A stretch of 64,000 nt of DNA from Promethearchaeota archaeon (GTDB taxonomy: Archaea > Asgardarchaeota > Lokiarchaeia > Sigyniarchaeales > Promethearchaeaceae), in the NCBI GenBank assembly GCA_016933055.1, contig JAFGBS010000014.1, forward strand, positions 62,001 through 126,000, given 5' to 3'. How positions within the stretch are numbered: the first letter of the stretch is position 1; each line of letters opens with the position of its first letter. Shown in pieces: positions 52,423 to 62,213 of the stretch. The position numbers were made by a program, and so were the translations under genes. The notes beneath the pieces were generated by a model. That model was not told the DNA's origin. It saw nothing but the letters and a program-made list of their open reading frames with translations, and did not search any database.

Positions 52423-53547
52423 ATGGCTGACAAAATTCGTGTAGGTTTAATAGGTTTAGGAAGAATTAGTACATTACATTTACCCGTCTATAGATCCGAA
52501 CACAAAATGGATGCTGAACTGGTTGCTATTTGTGACACAAATAAAAAGCGGCTAAAAGAAGTAGCAGAAGAATACAATGTAGAAAAGGCATATCATAATG
52601 TTGATGAGATGCTGAATGACTCTGAAATCGATGCTGTAGAAATTTTAACGCCCCATGATACGCATTGTGAGATTACCATAAAAGCTGCTAATGCTGGTAA
52701 ACACATTTCCCTTCAAAAAGTTCCTGCCATGACCTTGTCAGAAATGGATCAAATGATTGCAGCAACAAAACGAAATAACATATATTTCAGAGTGTACGAA
52801 AACAATCGGTATTATCCTCCTTACCAAAAAGCAATGGAATTGATCCAGTCGGGAGTAATTGGCAAACCAGAAACAGTTGATTACCGGATGTGGTGTGGTA
52901 ATAAATGCATCGGAACATGGGATGTTCCTTTAAAAGCATGGATGTGGCGAATATCTGAGAAAGCGAACTACAAAAGTCCCATTATATTTGACGATGGTTA
53001 TCATAAACACAGTATCATAGCCAAGTTTCTTGAGGAACCTATAGAATCAGTGATGGCTTGGTTGGGAAGGAAAATTATAAAGGGAGTAGTCAAATTGGAT
53101 AACCCTTCTGTCATGATCTATGTGTGTAAAAATAGTTCTCATTATGGTGTTTGGAATAGCAGTTATCATGATATGGTTCCAATGTGCTCTGATTACTATG
53201 GCGATGACGAATACTGCGAAATTACTGGGACTCATGGCACAATTATCATCCCTGGTTGCACGGGGCAATTATTTAGCAATACTCCAGAATATGGTCCGGC
53301 TCGTCCAGGGGTTCATTGGATAGGAGAGGACGGAGTGTGGCATTCTGATACAAGTATGGAAACCGATTGGGCTGCCTCATTCACAAACTGTTCTAAAGCG
53401 TTTATTGATGGAATTAAAACGGGAAAACAAGTTGATCTTTCTCCTGAAGAAGCACGTTATATTTTACAAATTACATTAGGTTTCATTCGTTCGATCAGGA
53501 GTAATTTTGCGATGGTAAAATTGAAAGATGTAATAGATAGACCTTAA
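52423..53547 (+). CDS. Gfo/Idh/MocA-family oxidoreductase
   Basis: An NAD(P)-dependent sugar/inositol dehydrogenase of 374 residues: Rossmann GLIGLGRISTLHL (~8-20), ELVAICDTN, TPHDTHCEITIKAANAGKHISLQKVPAMT with the catalytic Lys in QKV instead of EKP, and the C-terminal domain with DDGYHKHS carrying catalytic histidine. It follows the symporter, and converges with the IlvD-like gene. Possible substrates include inositol, a hexose or a sugar acid. Confidence 0.88.
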   Translation: MADKIRVGLIGLGRISTLHLPVYRSEHKMDAELVAICDTNKKRLKEVAEEYNVEKAYHNVDEMLNDSEIDAVEILTPHDTHCEITIKAANAGKHISLQKVPAMTLSEMDQMIAATKRNNIYFRVYENNRYYPPYQKAMELIQSGVIGKPETVDYRMWCGNKCIGTWDVPLKAWMWRISEKANYKSPIIFDDGYHKHSIIAKFLEEPIESVMAWLGRKIIKGVVKLDNPSVMIYVCKNSSHYGVWNSSYHDMVPMCSDYYGDDEYCEITGTHGTIIIPGCTGQLFSNTPEYGPARPGVHWIGEDGVWHSDTSMETDWAASFTNCSKAFIDGIKTGKQVDLSPEEARYILQITLGFIRSIRSNFAMVKLKDVIDRP

Positions 53548-53558
53548 TTTACTATAAT

Positions 53559-55226
53559 CTATTTTTTCTTATCTATAATTGCCCCGAATTTCGCGCTTGA
53601 AACAATTGAGGGGTATAGGGATAGAATCCCTTTATGAAATTTAGGATGGGGTCTTTTCCACTGCTTTTTTCTTTCATTTAGAGTTTTTTCATCCACTAAG
53701 AGGTTAATCATTTTTTGGGGGATATCAATTTCAATCATATCTCCATCTTGCACTAATGCAATTGGACCTCCTTCATACGCTTCTGGACAAACATGACCAA
53801 TTGCTGGACCTCTTGATGCACCAGAATATCTACCATCGGTTATCATGGCAACAGATTCTCCCAATCCCATCCCAATTAAGATGGCTGCTGGTAAAGATAA
53901 TTCCCGCATTCCTGGTGAGCCCTTCGGTCCCTCATACTTGATAACCAAAACATCCCCCGGATTCACATCTCCTCCTAATAACGCCTTTGCTACTTCTTCT
54001 TCACTCAAAAACACTCGAGCAGGTCCTGTGTGTGAATACATTTTTGGTGACATACCTGATTTCTTCACGATCGCACCTTCAGGTGCCAGTGTTCCATGAA
54101 GTACGATTAATCCACCTTCCCGTGAGATAGGATCCGTAAAACTATGAATTATGGTACGATCTTGGAGATCAATGTTTACAAGAATTTCCCGCATAGATTT
54201 TCCCACAACTGTAGGAACATCCAAATTCAATAGAGGGCTCAATTCTTTCAATGTAGCTAAAATACCTCCCGCTTGGTGGAAATCTTCTAAATTATGATTA
54301 GATGATGGTTTTAGTTTTACAATCAAAGGTGTGGATTCGGAAAAAGGCGCGAAATCATCATGCGTAAATGGAATACCGAGCTCATGTGCGATTGCACAAG
54401 CATGCAACACCAAATTACTAGAACCTCCAATAGCCAATCCTACTCTAATCCCGTTTTCAAAAGATTTAGTACCTAAAATATCCGATAGTTTTGTGCCATC
54501 TTGAACCAATTCTACAATTTTTTCCCCAGTCTTCATGGCAATTTTCTTTCGTTCTTCAGATATGGCAGGTGCTAATGCACAATTAGGAAGTGATAAACCC
54601 ACAGATTCCACGAAAGATGCCATGGTGTTTGCTGTTCCCATCATATTACACGCTCCGGGATTACATGTACATCTTACAATTTCATCGAAGGTATCCTTGT
54701 TTATTTTTCTTACAGCATACTCCCCAACCGCTTCTTTGATATCTGAAGTGACTTTTTTGCCGATTCCCGGAATTATGACGGGTTTCATTGTACCTCCTGT
54801 GAGAAATATAGTAGGGAGGTTACAACGAATAGCTCCCATGAGCATCCCTGGAATTATTTTATCACAAGAACAGATACACACTAATCCATCGAATCCGTGG
54901 GCTTGGACTTGACATTCTAAACTTGCTGCAATAATTTCACGAGAAGGCAGAACATATCGTGAATTGTTTCCGCTGTTGGCAATTCCATCGCAAATTGCAA
55001 TAGTATTGAACATCATTGCAGTTCCTCCTTGCTCTTGTATTCCTTGAGTCACAAGTTCTGTTAATTGATCCAAATGAATGTGCCCGGGATTCATGGTGTT
55101 GTAGGAATTGGCGATTGCAATCCGTGGTTTCTGTAAATCTTGATGTGAATATCCGCATCCGTGATACAAAGCTCGTTCATATGTTTTTAGGAGATTGAGA
55201 GATTGTGTTTTTGCTTTCCTAGACAT
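53559..55226 (-). CDS. ilvD: dihydroxy-acid / sugar-acid dehydratase (IlvD/Edd family)
   Basis: A 555-residue Fe-S dehydratase. It shows [27 protein letters not shown] (substrate and Mg2+), [13 protein letters not shown] with a cluster cysteine, [16 protein letters not shown] with the second cluster ligand, and the C-terminal [27 protein letters not shown] segments. Dihydroxy-acid dehydratase (branched-chain amino acids) and sugar-acid dehydratases are the same family and cannot be separated safely by eye. The flanking symporter, dehydrogenase and TPP enzyme favour sugar-acid use, though the TPP enzyme could also be acetolactate synthase. The start is ATG 55226; upstream in-frame codons to 55355 would run into the divergent promoter. 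Confidence 0.87.
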   Translation of the reverse strand: MSRKAKTQSLNLLKTYERALYHGCGYSHQDLQKPRIAIANSYNTMNPGHIHLDQLTELVTQGIQEQGGTAMMFNTIAICDGIANSGNNSRYVLPSREIIAASLECQVQAHGFDGLVCICSCDKIIPGMLMGAIRCNLPTIFLTGGTMKPVIIPGIGKKVTSDIKEAVGEYAVRKINKDTFDEIVRCTCNPGACNMMGTANTMASFVESVGLSLPNCALAPAISEERKKIAMKTGEKIVELVQDGTKLSDILGTKSFENGIRVGLAIGGSSNLVLHACAIAHELGIPFTHDDFAPFSESTPLIVKLKPSSNHNLEDFHQAGGILATLKELSPLLNLDVPTVVGKSMREILVNIDLQDRTIIHSFTDPISREGGLIVLHGTLAPEGAIVKKSGMSPKMYSHTGPARVFLSEEEVAKALLGGDVNPGDVLVIKYEGPKGSPGMRELSLPAAILIGMGLGESVAMITDGRYSGASRGPAIGHVCPEAYEGGPIALVQDGDMIEIDIPQKMINLLVDEKTLNERKKQWKRPHPKFHKGILSLYPSIVSSAKFGAIIDKKK

Positions 55227-55332
55227 TAGTTGATGACCATCTTCCTCTATTGTGTAAGAAATTTGTGTAAACAGTAATAAATCTCTATGGAATAGTATAA
55301 TCAAGAAATGTTCAAAGGAATGTAAATTACCT

Positions 55333-57168
55333 ATGTCTGAAAAACAAGTCCTCACGGGTTCGGAAGTTATTGTAAATTATCTAATCAAGGAAGGAGTGAA
55401 ATATGTTTTTGGTATTCCCGGACATGGTTGTCTCGGATTAACTGATGCCTTTCAAAGAAATAGGGATAAAATTATTGTAATCCAACCTAAACAAGAAATG
55501 GCGGGTGTCCATATGGCAGTTGGATATTATCGTGTTACAGGTCGACCATTAGCTGTGTTTACAAGCATTGGTCCTGGTGCCACAAATACTGCGATCGGGT
55601 TAGCAGATGCGTTTGTTGATTCTATGCCAGTTTTAGTTATAACAGGAGATACCCACGTCCATATGCGAGGAGTGGGGGTGTTACAAGAAATTGAACGCCA
55701 TCGAGATAGTGGATTTCCACGGGTATTAGAACCTTTGGTTAAACGTCAATTCGAACTCGCTCATGTGAATCAAGTACCGAAAGTCATTCAACGAGCATTT
55801 AACATAATGATGACAGGTCGAAAGGGTCCAGTACATATTGATATACCCATGGATGTCCAATGTGCAGGGACTTCCATTTCAGTACCCAATCCAATTTTAC
55901 GAAAAACCCTTGCAAAACCGCGCGCAGAACTTGATCTAATTAAAAATGCTGTAAAGTTATTCATGAGTGCAGAACGTCCTTTAATCTGGCTTGGTGGAGG
56001 AGTTATAAATTCTGAAGCAACGGATGAAGTTATTGAACTAGCAGAATTCGTGGGTTCCCCTGTCTTAGGATCCATGATGGCAAAGGATGCATTCCCAAAT
56101 GACCACCCCTTATTCGGTTGGGCTACAGGCTCTAAAGGAACTACAGTCGGTATAGAATTAAGTAGAAAGGCTGATGTAGTATTAGCAATTGGTACACGCT
56201 TTGCTGACGAGTCTACATGTTCGTATAGAAAAGGGAGTGCTTGGAATTTTGGTGAAGGAGAAGAAGACACAAAATTAATCCAAATTGATATCGATCCCCA
56301 TGAAATTGGAAAAAACTATCCTGTAAATGTAGGGATTATTGGGGATGCGAAAGTTGTACTTCGGGATATGATAACGGAATTGAAACAATATTATAAACCC
56401 TCACTAAATGCAAAATATTCAAGTACTCACTATTTTAAAGAAATTCAATCCCTCAAAAAGAAGTGGAAAGAATTCTTAGATGAGTGGAGAAAGCCTGAAT
56501 TAGAACCTGTAATGATATCTTGTGTGCTTAAAGAAGTTAGGGAGTTTCTCGATAGGGACGCTATCATCGTTACTTCATCGGGCAACGTACAAGCACAAAT
56601 TATCCAAGAGATCGAGTTCTATGAACCAAGGACATGTATAACCGCGGGAGGGTTTTCCACGATGGGGTATTCGGTTCCAGCAGCTATTGGGGCAAAATTA
56701 GGGCAACCAGATCGTCAAGTTATCGCTTTGGTAGGGGATGGAGACTTTATGATGACAATGGGGGAGCTTCATACAGCAGTGCAAGTAGGAAAGAATCTGG
56801 TGATTGTTATCTTAAATAATGCGGGTTGGATAGCAATTACAGATTTGCAGCGAGCAGTTTATGGGGATGAACATGCATATGCTACCGAGTTCGAAGATAC
56901 CGAAGGCTTCTATTCCCCTAATTTCGCAGATATTGCAAAAGGATTTGGATGCTGGAGTACTCGTATATCTCGAGCGAAAGAAATTAAACCTGCACTTAAG
57001 GAAGCATTTGCACAAAAGGGAGTATCTGTTGTGGAGATTTTGGTGAATAGAGACCCTCGTTATTCCGGATCACCGGCTTGGGGATGGTGGGATGTTCCAA
57101 TTCCGACTTACTTGAAGGAAAAACGAGAAAAATATTTAAAGGAATTAGAAGAAGAAGATCTTAGCTAA
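55333..57168 (+). CDS. thiamine diphosphate-dependent enzyme (acetolactate synthase/IolD-like)
   Basis: A 611-residue TPP enzyme of the ALS/POX superfamily: Glu in [13 protein letters not shown] (cofactor activation), [17 protein letters not shown], the cofactor site [12 protein letters not shown] ... NNAGW, and an RQF segment. The beginning [13 protein letters not shown] and the VLQEIER motif recall IolD of inositol catabolism as well as acetolactate synthase; the final ~60 residues are not like ALS. With the adjacent GPH symporter, Gfo/Idh/MocA dehydrogenase and dehydratase, carbohydrate carbon-carbon cleavage is plausible. No small regulatory ALS subunit is nearby. The start ATG 55333 is divergent from the IlvD-like gene (106-bp gap). 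Confidence 0.88.
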   Translation: MSEKQVLTGSEVIVNYLIKEGVKYVFGIPGHGCLGLTDAFQRNRDKIIVIQPKQEMAGVHMAVGYYRVTGRPLAVFTSIGPGATNTAIGLADAFVDSMPVLVITGDTHVHMRGVGVLQEIERHRDSGFPRVLEPLVKRQFELAHVNQVPKVIQRAFNIMMTGRKGPVHIDIPMDVQCAGTSISVPNPILRKTLAKPRAELDLIKNAVKLFMSAERPLIWLGGGVINSEATDEVIELAEFVGSPVLGSMMAKDAFPNDHPLFGWATGSKGTTVGIELSRKADVVLAIGTRFADESTCSYRKGSAWNFGEGEEDTKLIQIDIDPHEIGKNYPVNVGIIGDAKVVLRDMITELKQYYKPSLNAKYSSTHYFKEIQSLKKKWKEFLDEWRKPELEPVMISCVLKEVREFLDRDAIIVTSSGNVQAQIIQEIEFYEPRTCITAGGFSTMGYSVPAAIGAKLGQPDRQVIALVGDGDFMMTMGELHTAVQVGKNLVIVILNNAGWIAITDLQRAVYGDEHAYATEFEDTEGFYSPNFADIAKGFGCWSTRISRAKEIKPALKEAFAQKGVSVVEILVNRDPRYSGSPAWGWWDVPIPTYLKEKREKYLKELEEEDLS

Positions 57169-57175
57169 TTTATTT

Positions 57176-58309
57176 CTACAACATCTGGATAATAGGTTTC
57201 AGCTCATCTCGTAACCACTCAACATCCGCAAATTCCTTCTTTCCATCTCCTGAAAAAACCGCCCAAAGCAACAAATCGTCGTCCTGATATGGGAATAGTT
57301 TAGTTGTTTTCATCGTGAGCTGGTTTGCGGTAAATTCCATACTATAGTCGGTTTCTAATTTCAGTCCACCTGTATGCTTATAAAAATCAACCAAAGCTTG
57401 CATGATTAACCCCGTCTGAGTTATAATATTCTCTAATATTGGTTCCATCGAATATGTAGCGAGAACTAAACTGTTGTTTGTCATCAATGCTAACGCTTTC
57501 GCGTTTATCTTTTCGGAATACTCTTGCACCAACTTTTCCAACATGTACGTGGCGGTATGCATTTCTTGAATAGCAATGGAAAATAGTTGTTCTACAGTTT
57601 CACGAAGATAGATGGTGGAATTCACAAATTTGCAATTATACTGAAGATCCAGTGCTTTAGTAGCGATTGTATCTATCAAATTTGCGCGTTTACGGAGTAG
57701 CTCTTCATCATCTTGAACATCAGGATCAAATTTATGCATAGAAACAATAAGAGGAGGTTTATCTCCCATTTCATTCACAAGACGCATTATTTCAAACAAG
57801 TAGTCGAGTGATTCATCATACCGATTGGAATCTAGCACATCGATAACAAAAATGATCAAGTCAGATTCTAAGAATAAATCAGGTCGCGCTAGATACATTT
57901 TCCTGTAGGCTTCTTGTCCACCGAAATCCCAACAGATCATACTCGTTCCCAAAAAGTCCATTGTTTGTCTACTAACACCTCGCGTGGGGAGGAGATTCCG
58001 AATGGTGGAATGTTTTCTTTGGAGGATTTGGAGAATAGAAGTCTTACCAGCTGCATCCAAACCCAATAAGAGGATTTTCTTTTCTTGAGAGGAAGTAGCA
58101 AATTGTAATAACATCATAGCTGTACGAATCCATTTATCCATTACACTTTCGGGTAAATCTTGGATTTTAGGTGGGGTGATTACTTGTGCTAAGTCGCTGA
58201 TAGTGTGTAATCCATTTTCTTTCAATTTCTCGGTATTTATCGGATCTATTCCTCGTAATAATCCCACATCCAATTCTAAAATGTCTTCGATCGATCTGAC
58301 ATTTTGCAA
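57176..58309 (-). CDS. Arf-like GTPase with N-terminal helical and C-terminal roadblock/longin-like domains
   Basis: A paralogue of the GTPase at 13.2-14.6 kb. The N-terminal helical domain has LELDVGLLRGIDPINTEKLKENGLHTISDLA (~11-41), followed by an Arf-type G domain with GLDAAGKT (83-90, as in eukaryotic Arf), WDFGGQ (127-132) and HKFD (192-195) in place of NKxD. The C-terminal ~120 residues fold differently: NSLVLATYSMEPILENIITQTGLIMQALVDFYKHTGG and LETDYSMEFTANQLTMKTTKLFPYQDDDLLLWAVFSG resemble a roadblock or longin-type regulatory domain. The first ATG-like start is TTG at 58309, but the frame is open upstream to an ATT (58354) after GAGGGG. Confidence 0.87.
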   Translation of the reverse strand: MQNVRSIEDILELDVGLLRGIDPINTEKLKENGLHTISDLAQVITPPKIQDLPESVMDKWIRTAMMLLQFATSSQEKKILLLGLDAAGKTSILQILQRKHSTIRNLLPTRGVSRQTMDFLGTSMICWDFGGQEAYRKMYLARPDLFLESDLIIFVIDVLDSNRYDESLDYLFEIMRLVNEMGDKPPLIVSMHKFDPDVQDDEELLRKRANLIDTIATKALDLQYNCKFVNSTIYLRETVEQLFSIAIQEMHTATYMLEKLVQEYSEKINAKALALMTNNSLVLATYSMEPILENIITQTGLIMQALVDFYKHTGGLKLETDYSMEFTANQLTMKTTKLFPYQDDDLLLWAVFSGDGKKEFADVEWLRDELKPIIQML

Positions 58310-58540
58310 AGCATCCTTTTTGAAAAACTCGATTAACTTCTCAATTTGCTGAATCTATATCCCCTCTCACTTATAATTTACTAGCTGGTACTGGATATTT
58401 CTAAGTTATTCTTATCTTTAATGTGGAAAAATAAACCTAAGTGTTTGTCTCATTTATTTCGATTAACTAAAAAGATTTTAAGTTCGGTTTTTTTAACATA
58501 GGTATAGCAAGTCTAAATTAAAAAAATAAAGTGTGAAAAA

Positions 58541-59263
58541 GTGTTCGGAAGAGGCGGCGCCGGGGCGTATGACCGTGTTGTGACCATGTTTTCCCCCGAT
58601 GGTAGATTATTTCAAGTAGAATTTGCATTAGAAGCAGTACGAAGAGGATCATTAGCCGTAGCCATTAAGAGCACGAAAGGTGCTATTATTGTAGTGTTGA
58701 AAAAAACCAATGATAAGTTACGGGATCCTGATACAATAAAAAAAGTATTTCAAGTTGATGACCACATTGGATGCGCGATTTCCGGATTGCATGCAGATTC
58801 CCGAGTATTAGTGAACTGGGCTAGGGTTCAAGCTCAATACTATAAGCTCAATTATGGTGAATCTATGAAATTACAGACATTAGTTCGACGTCTGGCTGAT
58901 GTAAAACAAATGTATACTCAATCAGGTGGAATACGTCCATTTGGTTGTGCATTTATTTTAATATCTGTAGATCCCGATGGCATTCCACAATTAATGACTA
59001 CGAGTCCTTCGGGTAGATTTTCCTCATGGAAAGCCACCGCTCTAGGACAAAATGAAGATCGTGCAAGAGACATCCTTAAAGAAAATTACAAGGAAGATGC
59101 ATCCTTAGAAGATTTGATGAAATTAGGAATTAAAGTCCAAAAACAGACTTCCGAAGAGGAAATCACTGCCGAAGATGTTGAAATTGCGTTTGTTAATAAT
59201 GTAGATAGAAAATTTGATTTCGTCCCTCAGAAAAAGATCAAACTCCTATTTAATCAAGCATAA
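58541..59263 (+). CDS. psmA: proteasome subunit alpha
   Basis: The alpha subunit forms the outer gating rings of the 20S proteasome. The 240 residues start with MFGRGGAGAYDRVVTMFSPDGRLFQVEFALEAVRRG, including the gate-controlling N-terminal YDR motif and the Arg/Lys pocket (Lys66 region: KTNDKLRDP), and the body has CAISGLHADSRVLVNWAR and RPFGCAFILISVDPDG. The start is GTG at 58541; the family begins here, and no clear Shine-Dalgarno precedes it. It stands alone, with divergent and convergent neighbours. Confidence 0.97.
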   Translation: MFGRGGAGAYDRVVTMFSPDGRLFQVEFALEAVRRGSLAVAIKSTKGAIIVVLKKTNDKLRDPDTIKKVFQVDDHIGCAISGLHADSRVLVNWARVQAQYYKLNYGESMKLQTLVRRLADVKQMYTQSGGIRPFGCAFILISVDPDGIPQLMTTSPSGRFSSWKATALGQNEDRARDILKENYKEDASLEDLMKLGIKVQKQTSEEEITAEDVEIAFVNNVDRKFDFVPQKKIKLLFNQA

Positions 59264-59275
59264 ATCTTTTTTCTC

Positions 59276-60421
59276 TCATACTTTACCCATAAGTAAATCC
59301 TTATATTTTTCTAATCGTCCTAGATTGAATTCTTTTAGTAGCTCTTCAATTTCATTTCGATCATAAGTCCTCATTCTTATTATCAGATCATAATAAGGAA
59401 GACTTTTCAGCACTTCTAAAGGACTTCCCTCAATTCCTTCCGCAACAATTTCTTCAAAGTCCATATTCGTATAGCTTTTACCAACCCCTGGAAAAAGTTG
59501 GAAATACGCAGCCATAAATCCTTCATAAGTCAATCGTTTAACGTCTTCACGGGACCAAATTTCTCGAGTAATCATGCTTTTTATCATTTCTATGGAGGTA
59601 TAAAGATGGTCAATAGACTCTTCTGCAAGGCGGATTGCTTCTTCTTTTTTATTTAACAAATAACAACAATGCATCAAGATAAGCCGATATTCGGATATAA
59701 TGTGTACCAAACGGGTTTTCGCATAAATTGAAATGATATTTAAACGAGATGATTGCAAGTCTCCAAGTAATTCCGATAAATTATTCAATCCCTCATTAAA
59801 AAATTCAAGTAATCTTGAATAAATTTCTAATGCTTCTTCATACATTCCAAATTTTAACAGTTTTATCCCTCGAAATTCTTCTGCACGATAATCAACGGAT
59901 TTTGGATTTAATCGTAATACTGCTAAAATAACTATTCTTTCTCCCACTTCATGTTTTCCTACATATTCATAGCATTCTGCAGCTCTCATCAGAAAGAGCG
60001 CACTAGCGGAACGAAACTCCTCAGGATCAGCTTTCAGGTATAAATCGGCACATTCTTCATAAAAATCCGCAGCAGTATAATAGTCTCCCACTCGGAACGA
60101 TAAGTTAGCCATTTCCATTGCAAGTTTAGCTTCTTCTTCTGGTAAGTCCAGTTCATGTAATCGATTCTTTATTTGACGTAAATACTCCAAAGCTTGGTAG
60201 ATTTTAGATTCGTTGGACAAAATCCGAGAAATCCGCATAAAAATATCGGGTACTTTCAAAAATGCACCAATATTGAAATAAATATTTACGGCTTTATTAT
60301 ATGCTTTCAATCCTGCCATAACTTTACCTTGGTACAAGAAATCCTCTGCTTGAGAAATATAGGATGCGGCTTGGGTTTTCAGATCTTCAATGTCATCGTT
60401 ATTATACTTAGACATATACAT
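59276..60421 (-). CDS. TPR-repeat protein (SNAP-like)
   Basis: A helical-repeat protein of 381 residues with clear tetratricopeptide features: YISQAEDFLYQGKVMAGLKAYNKAVNIYFNIGAF, RISRILSNESKIYQALEYLRQIKNRL, AMEMANLSFRVGDYYTAADFYEECADLYLKA and LMRAAECYEYVGKHEVGERI. The arrangement of six or so helical pairs and the tail resembles alpha-SNAP-like proteins of eukaryotes, an impression only. It may start at ATG 60421 or 60415. It is convergent with psmA and 53 bp downstream of the vWA-zinc-finger gene, with which it is probably co-transcribed. Confidence 0.82.
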   Translation of the reverse strand: MYMSKYNNDDIEDLKTQAASYISQAEDFLYQGKVMAGLKAYNKAVNIYFNIGAFLKVPDIFMRISRILSNESKIYQALEYLRQIKNRLHELDLPEEEAKLAMEMANLSFRVGDYYTAADFYEECADLYLKADPEEFRSASALFLMRAAECYEYVGKHEVGERIVILAVLRLNPKSVDYRAEEFRGIKLLKFGMYEEALEIYSRLLEFFNEGLNNLSELLGDLQSSRLNIISIYAKTRLVHIISEYRLILMHCCYLLNKKEEAIRLAEESIDHLYTSIEMIKSMITREIWSREDVKRLTYEGFMAAYFQLFPGVGKSYTNMDFEEIVAEGIEGSPLEVLKSLPYYDLIIRMRTYDRNEIEELLKEFNLGRLEKYKDLLMGKV

Positions 60422-60474
60422 CTACAATATAAGTTATGCCTTAATGAGTTTTTTGCTACATCAGAAAATGGAAT

Positions 60475-61668
60475 TTATTTGATTAATAAGGTTTTTCCAC
60501 AGACTTTACATGGACGGTTTGCTACCGAATCGAAACATTTTTCGTGATATATTGTGCTACAATAAGGATTTCCACATATGGTTACTTTCTCATCATCATT
60601 GAAGATAGTATTACACACAGGACAGGAAGAATATACAGCAGCATCGCCCAGCTTATTTGCTGTATTGATATTCACTTTATATCCTTGAATCTCTACAGCA
60701 GGTTTACCATTTGTACGTTCTTTTTTGTACTCTTCATGTAATAGAGCGGTTTGTTGAATTTCGGTAGGGATTTTAATCAAATAAAAACAATGGGGACATC
60801 TTACTACACTTCTGCCTTCACTATGAGATTCTGCCCATTCATTAATACAGTGCAGATGAAAACCAGTACCACAATTCGGGCAATATCTACCACTAAGGCT
60901 AAAATCTAATTTTTTTACAGGATCTCGGATATTAAAGCAAATTCCACATTTATTGTAATTGTTTTGGTTCCGAATTCGTGCTACAATTTCTGCGGAACCT
61001 TGTTTCATCTCTGCTTCCGATTTCAATGGCACTGCAATTTTTTCCAGTAATTTTGAGAAGTTTTTAGGCTTGATATAGGAATTTCCAGGTAATTGTCTTG
61101 CAATTTCCTCCATGGTTTTTGTTAAATCGGAGTTTTTATATGCCTCATATAATTTACCCGTAGTAATTTGAGCAATGTTATGGAGGGCTTGGCTGTGGTT
61201 CAATCCACCGATTTTTACAGCGTCAATCTTAATACCCAGACCTGCAGCGATGTTTGCCATTTTTTCAGGAGTTGTATGAGGGGATTGGGTAATATTTCCG
61301 TCACCAATTATAATAATTCGTGGAGTACGCGTTCCTGAAGCGCGTATGTCCTCGATGTGAAGTTTTAATGCAATTCCGATTCCTTCTGCAATGTTACTAG
61401 AACCACCTGGAGTGATATTTTCCATTTCAGTTTCAAAAGATTCTTGATGGGGATAATCTCCAAATCGAAAAATCGTCTGGATTTCTCTGCCTACAACCAC
61501 TAATGCATAAAAAGTCTGGATTTCACTATCTAAAATTCTACGTCGTTGTATAAATTCGAGAATGCTCTGTTTGCAAGCATCTAATCGAGATGGTGATAAA
61601 TCAGTTCGTGCACTAGAACGACTTGCATCAAGAATGAAACATACATTTTCGAATTGTGAAACAGCCAT
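60475..61668 (-). CDS. vWA-domain protein with two C-terminal RING/PHD-like C4HC3 zinc fingers
   Basis: The 397 residues start with a von Willebrand A domain (~7-195) with MIDAS motif DASRS (14-18), GGSSN (88-92) and IGDGN (121-125). After a helical linker come two cross-brace zinc fingers. The first has C241, C244, C263, C266, H271, C274, C291, C294; the second has C349, C352, C365, C370, H375, C378, C387, C390. Both follow the C4HC3 order seen in PHD/RINGv fingers, as used in E3 ubiquitin ligases or readers. Domain order resembles vWA-RING proteins of eukaryotes. It sits two genes from the proteasome alpha gene. E3-like activity is inference. Confidence 0.82.
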   Translation of the reverse strand: MAVSQFENVCFILDASRSSARTDLSPSRLDACKQSILEFIQRRRILDSEIQTFYALVVVGREIQTIFRFGDYPHQESFETEMENITPGGSSNIAEGIGIALKLHIEDIRASGTRTPRIIIIGDGNITQSPHTTPEKMANIAAGLGIKIDAVKIGGLNHSQALHNIAQITTGKLYEAYKNSDLTKTMEEIARQLPGNSYIKPKNFSKLLEKIAVPLKSEAEMKQGSAEIVARIRNQNNYNKCGICFNIRDPVKKLDFSLSGRYCPNCGTGFHLHCINEWAESHSEGRSVVRCPHCFYLIKIPTEIQQTALLHEEYKKERTNGKPAVEIQGYKVNINTANKLGDAAVYSSCPVCNTIFNDDEKVTICGNPYCSTIYHEKCFDSVANRPCKVCGKTLLIK

Positions 61669-61794
61669 TCATATCACTTAAGAACGTTAGTAAGTTACAC
61701 ACTGAATCGTTAGTATTTAATTTATCGTTGTAAAAAATTTTGTAGAATTATTTTAATTTATCAACATCTAATCGGGAATATAGATCGTAAATAC

Positions 61795-62140
61795 CAATGG
61801 GAATTGTCCCATTTACCTTAAAACTATCGTAAAACAGCGGGGTACGTATAAATCGGAATCAAACTCTGATTTTACAGTGCGATGGATAGGTAAACCTGTC
61901 CGAGCGAAGGGATGGATAGACGACAAGATTGGTAACAGATCTTGGTTCATTTAAATTCCCCGATCAGATGTAGAAGGGGTCGATCCTTGGTGCGGGTTCT
62001 TGGGAAGGTAAGCGTTCTAAAACAAAAGCCGAATGCGAAGCATGAGGCAGTATGAATCTATATCAGTACCAAATTGATAGAAGTTCGTAATATATCCCAT
62101 CTGTTCACCTAAGGTAAAATTTTTGGGTATCATCCCATTG
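61795..62140 (+). ncRNA. candidate structured non-coding RNA, about 346 nt
   Basis: A 545-bp gap contains no gene but carries strong secondary structure. The ends pair over 346 nt: CAATGGGA (61795-61802) with TCCCATTG (62133-62140), CCCA (61808-61811) with TGGG (62124-62127), and TTTACCTTA (61812-61820) with TAAGGTAAA (62110-62118). Inside are GGATAGG/CCTGTCC with a TAAA loop (61884-61901), CAAGATTG-GTAA-CAGATCTTG with a GNRA tetraloop (61924-61944), and GCC-GA-ATGC-GAA-GCAT-GA-GGC (62028-62048) with tandem GA pairs. G-U wobbles and the tetraloop favour the + strand. A TATA-like TTTTAATTTA lies at 61751-61760. It does not match SRP RNA or RNase P RNA by eye. Confidence 0.6.
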
Positions 62141-62213
62141 AATTTAATAAAATAAAATAATGGGAATGCGAGAACTGATCGAAAAATCGGATTTCAATAA
62201 TAATGGATTAATC

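Noticed and set aside
61795..62140. SRP RNA or RNase P RNA as identity of the structured region
   Set aside because: The SRP helix 8 GGAAGG/AGCAG block and the RNase P GAGGAAAGTCC and CR-V blocks are not visible on either strand; identity left open.
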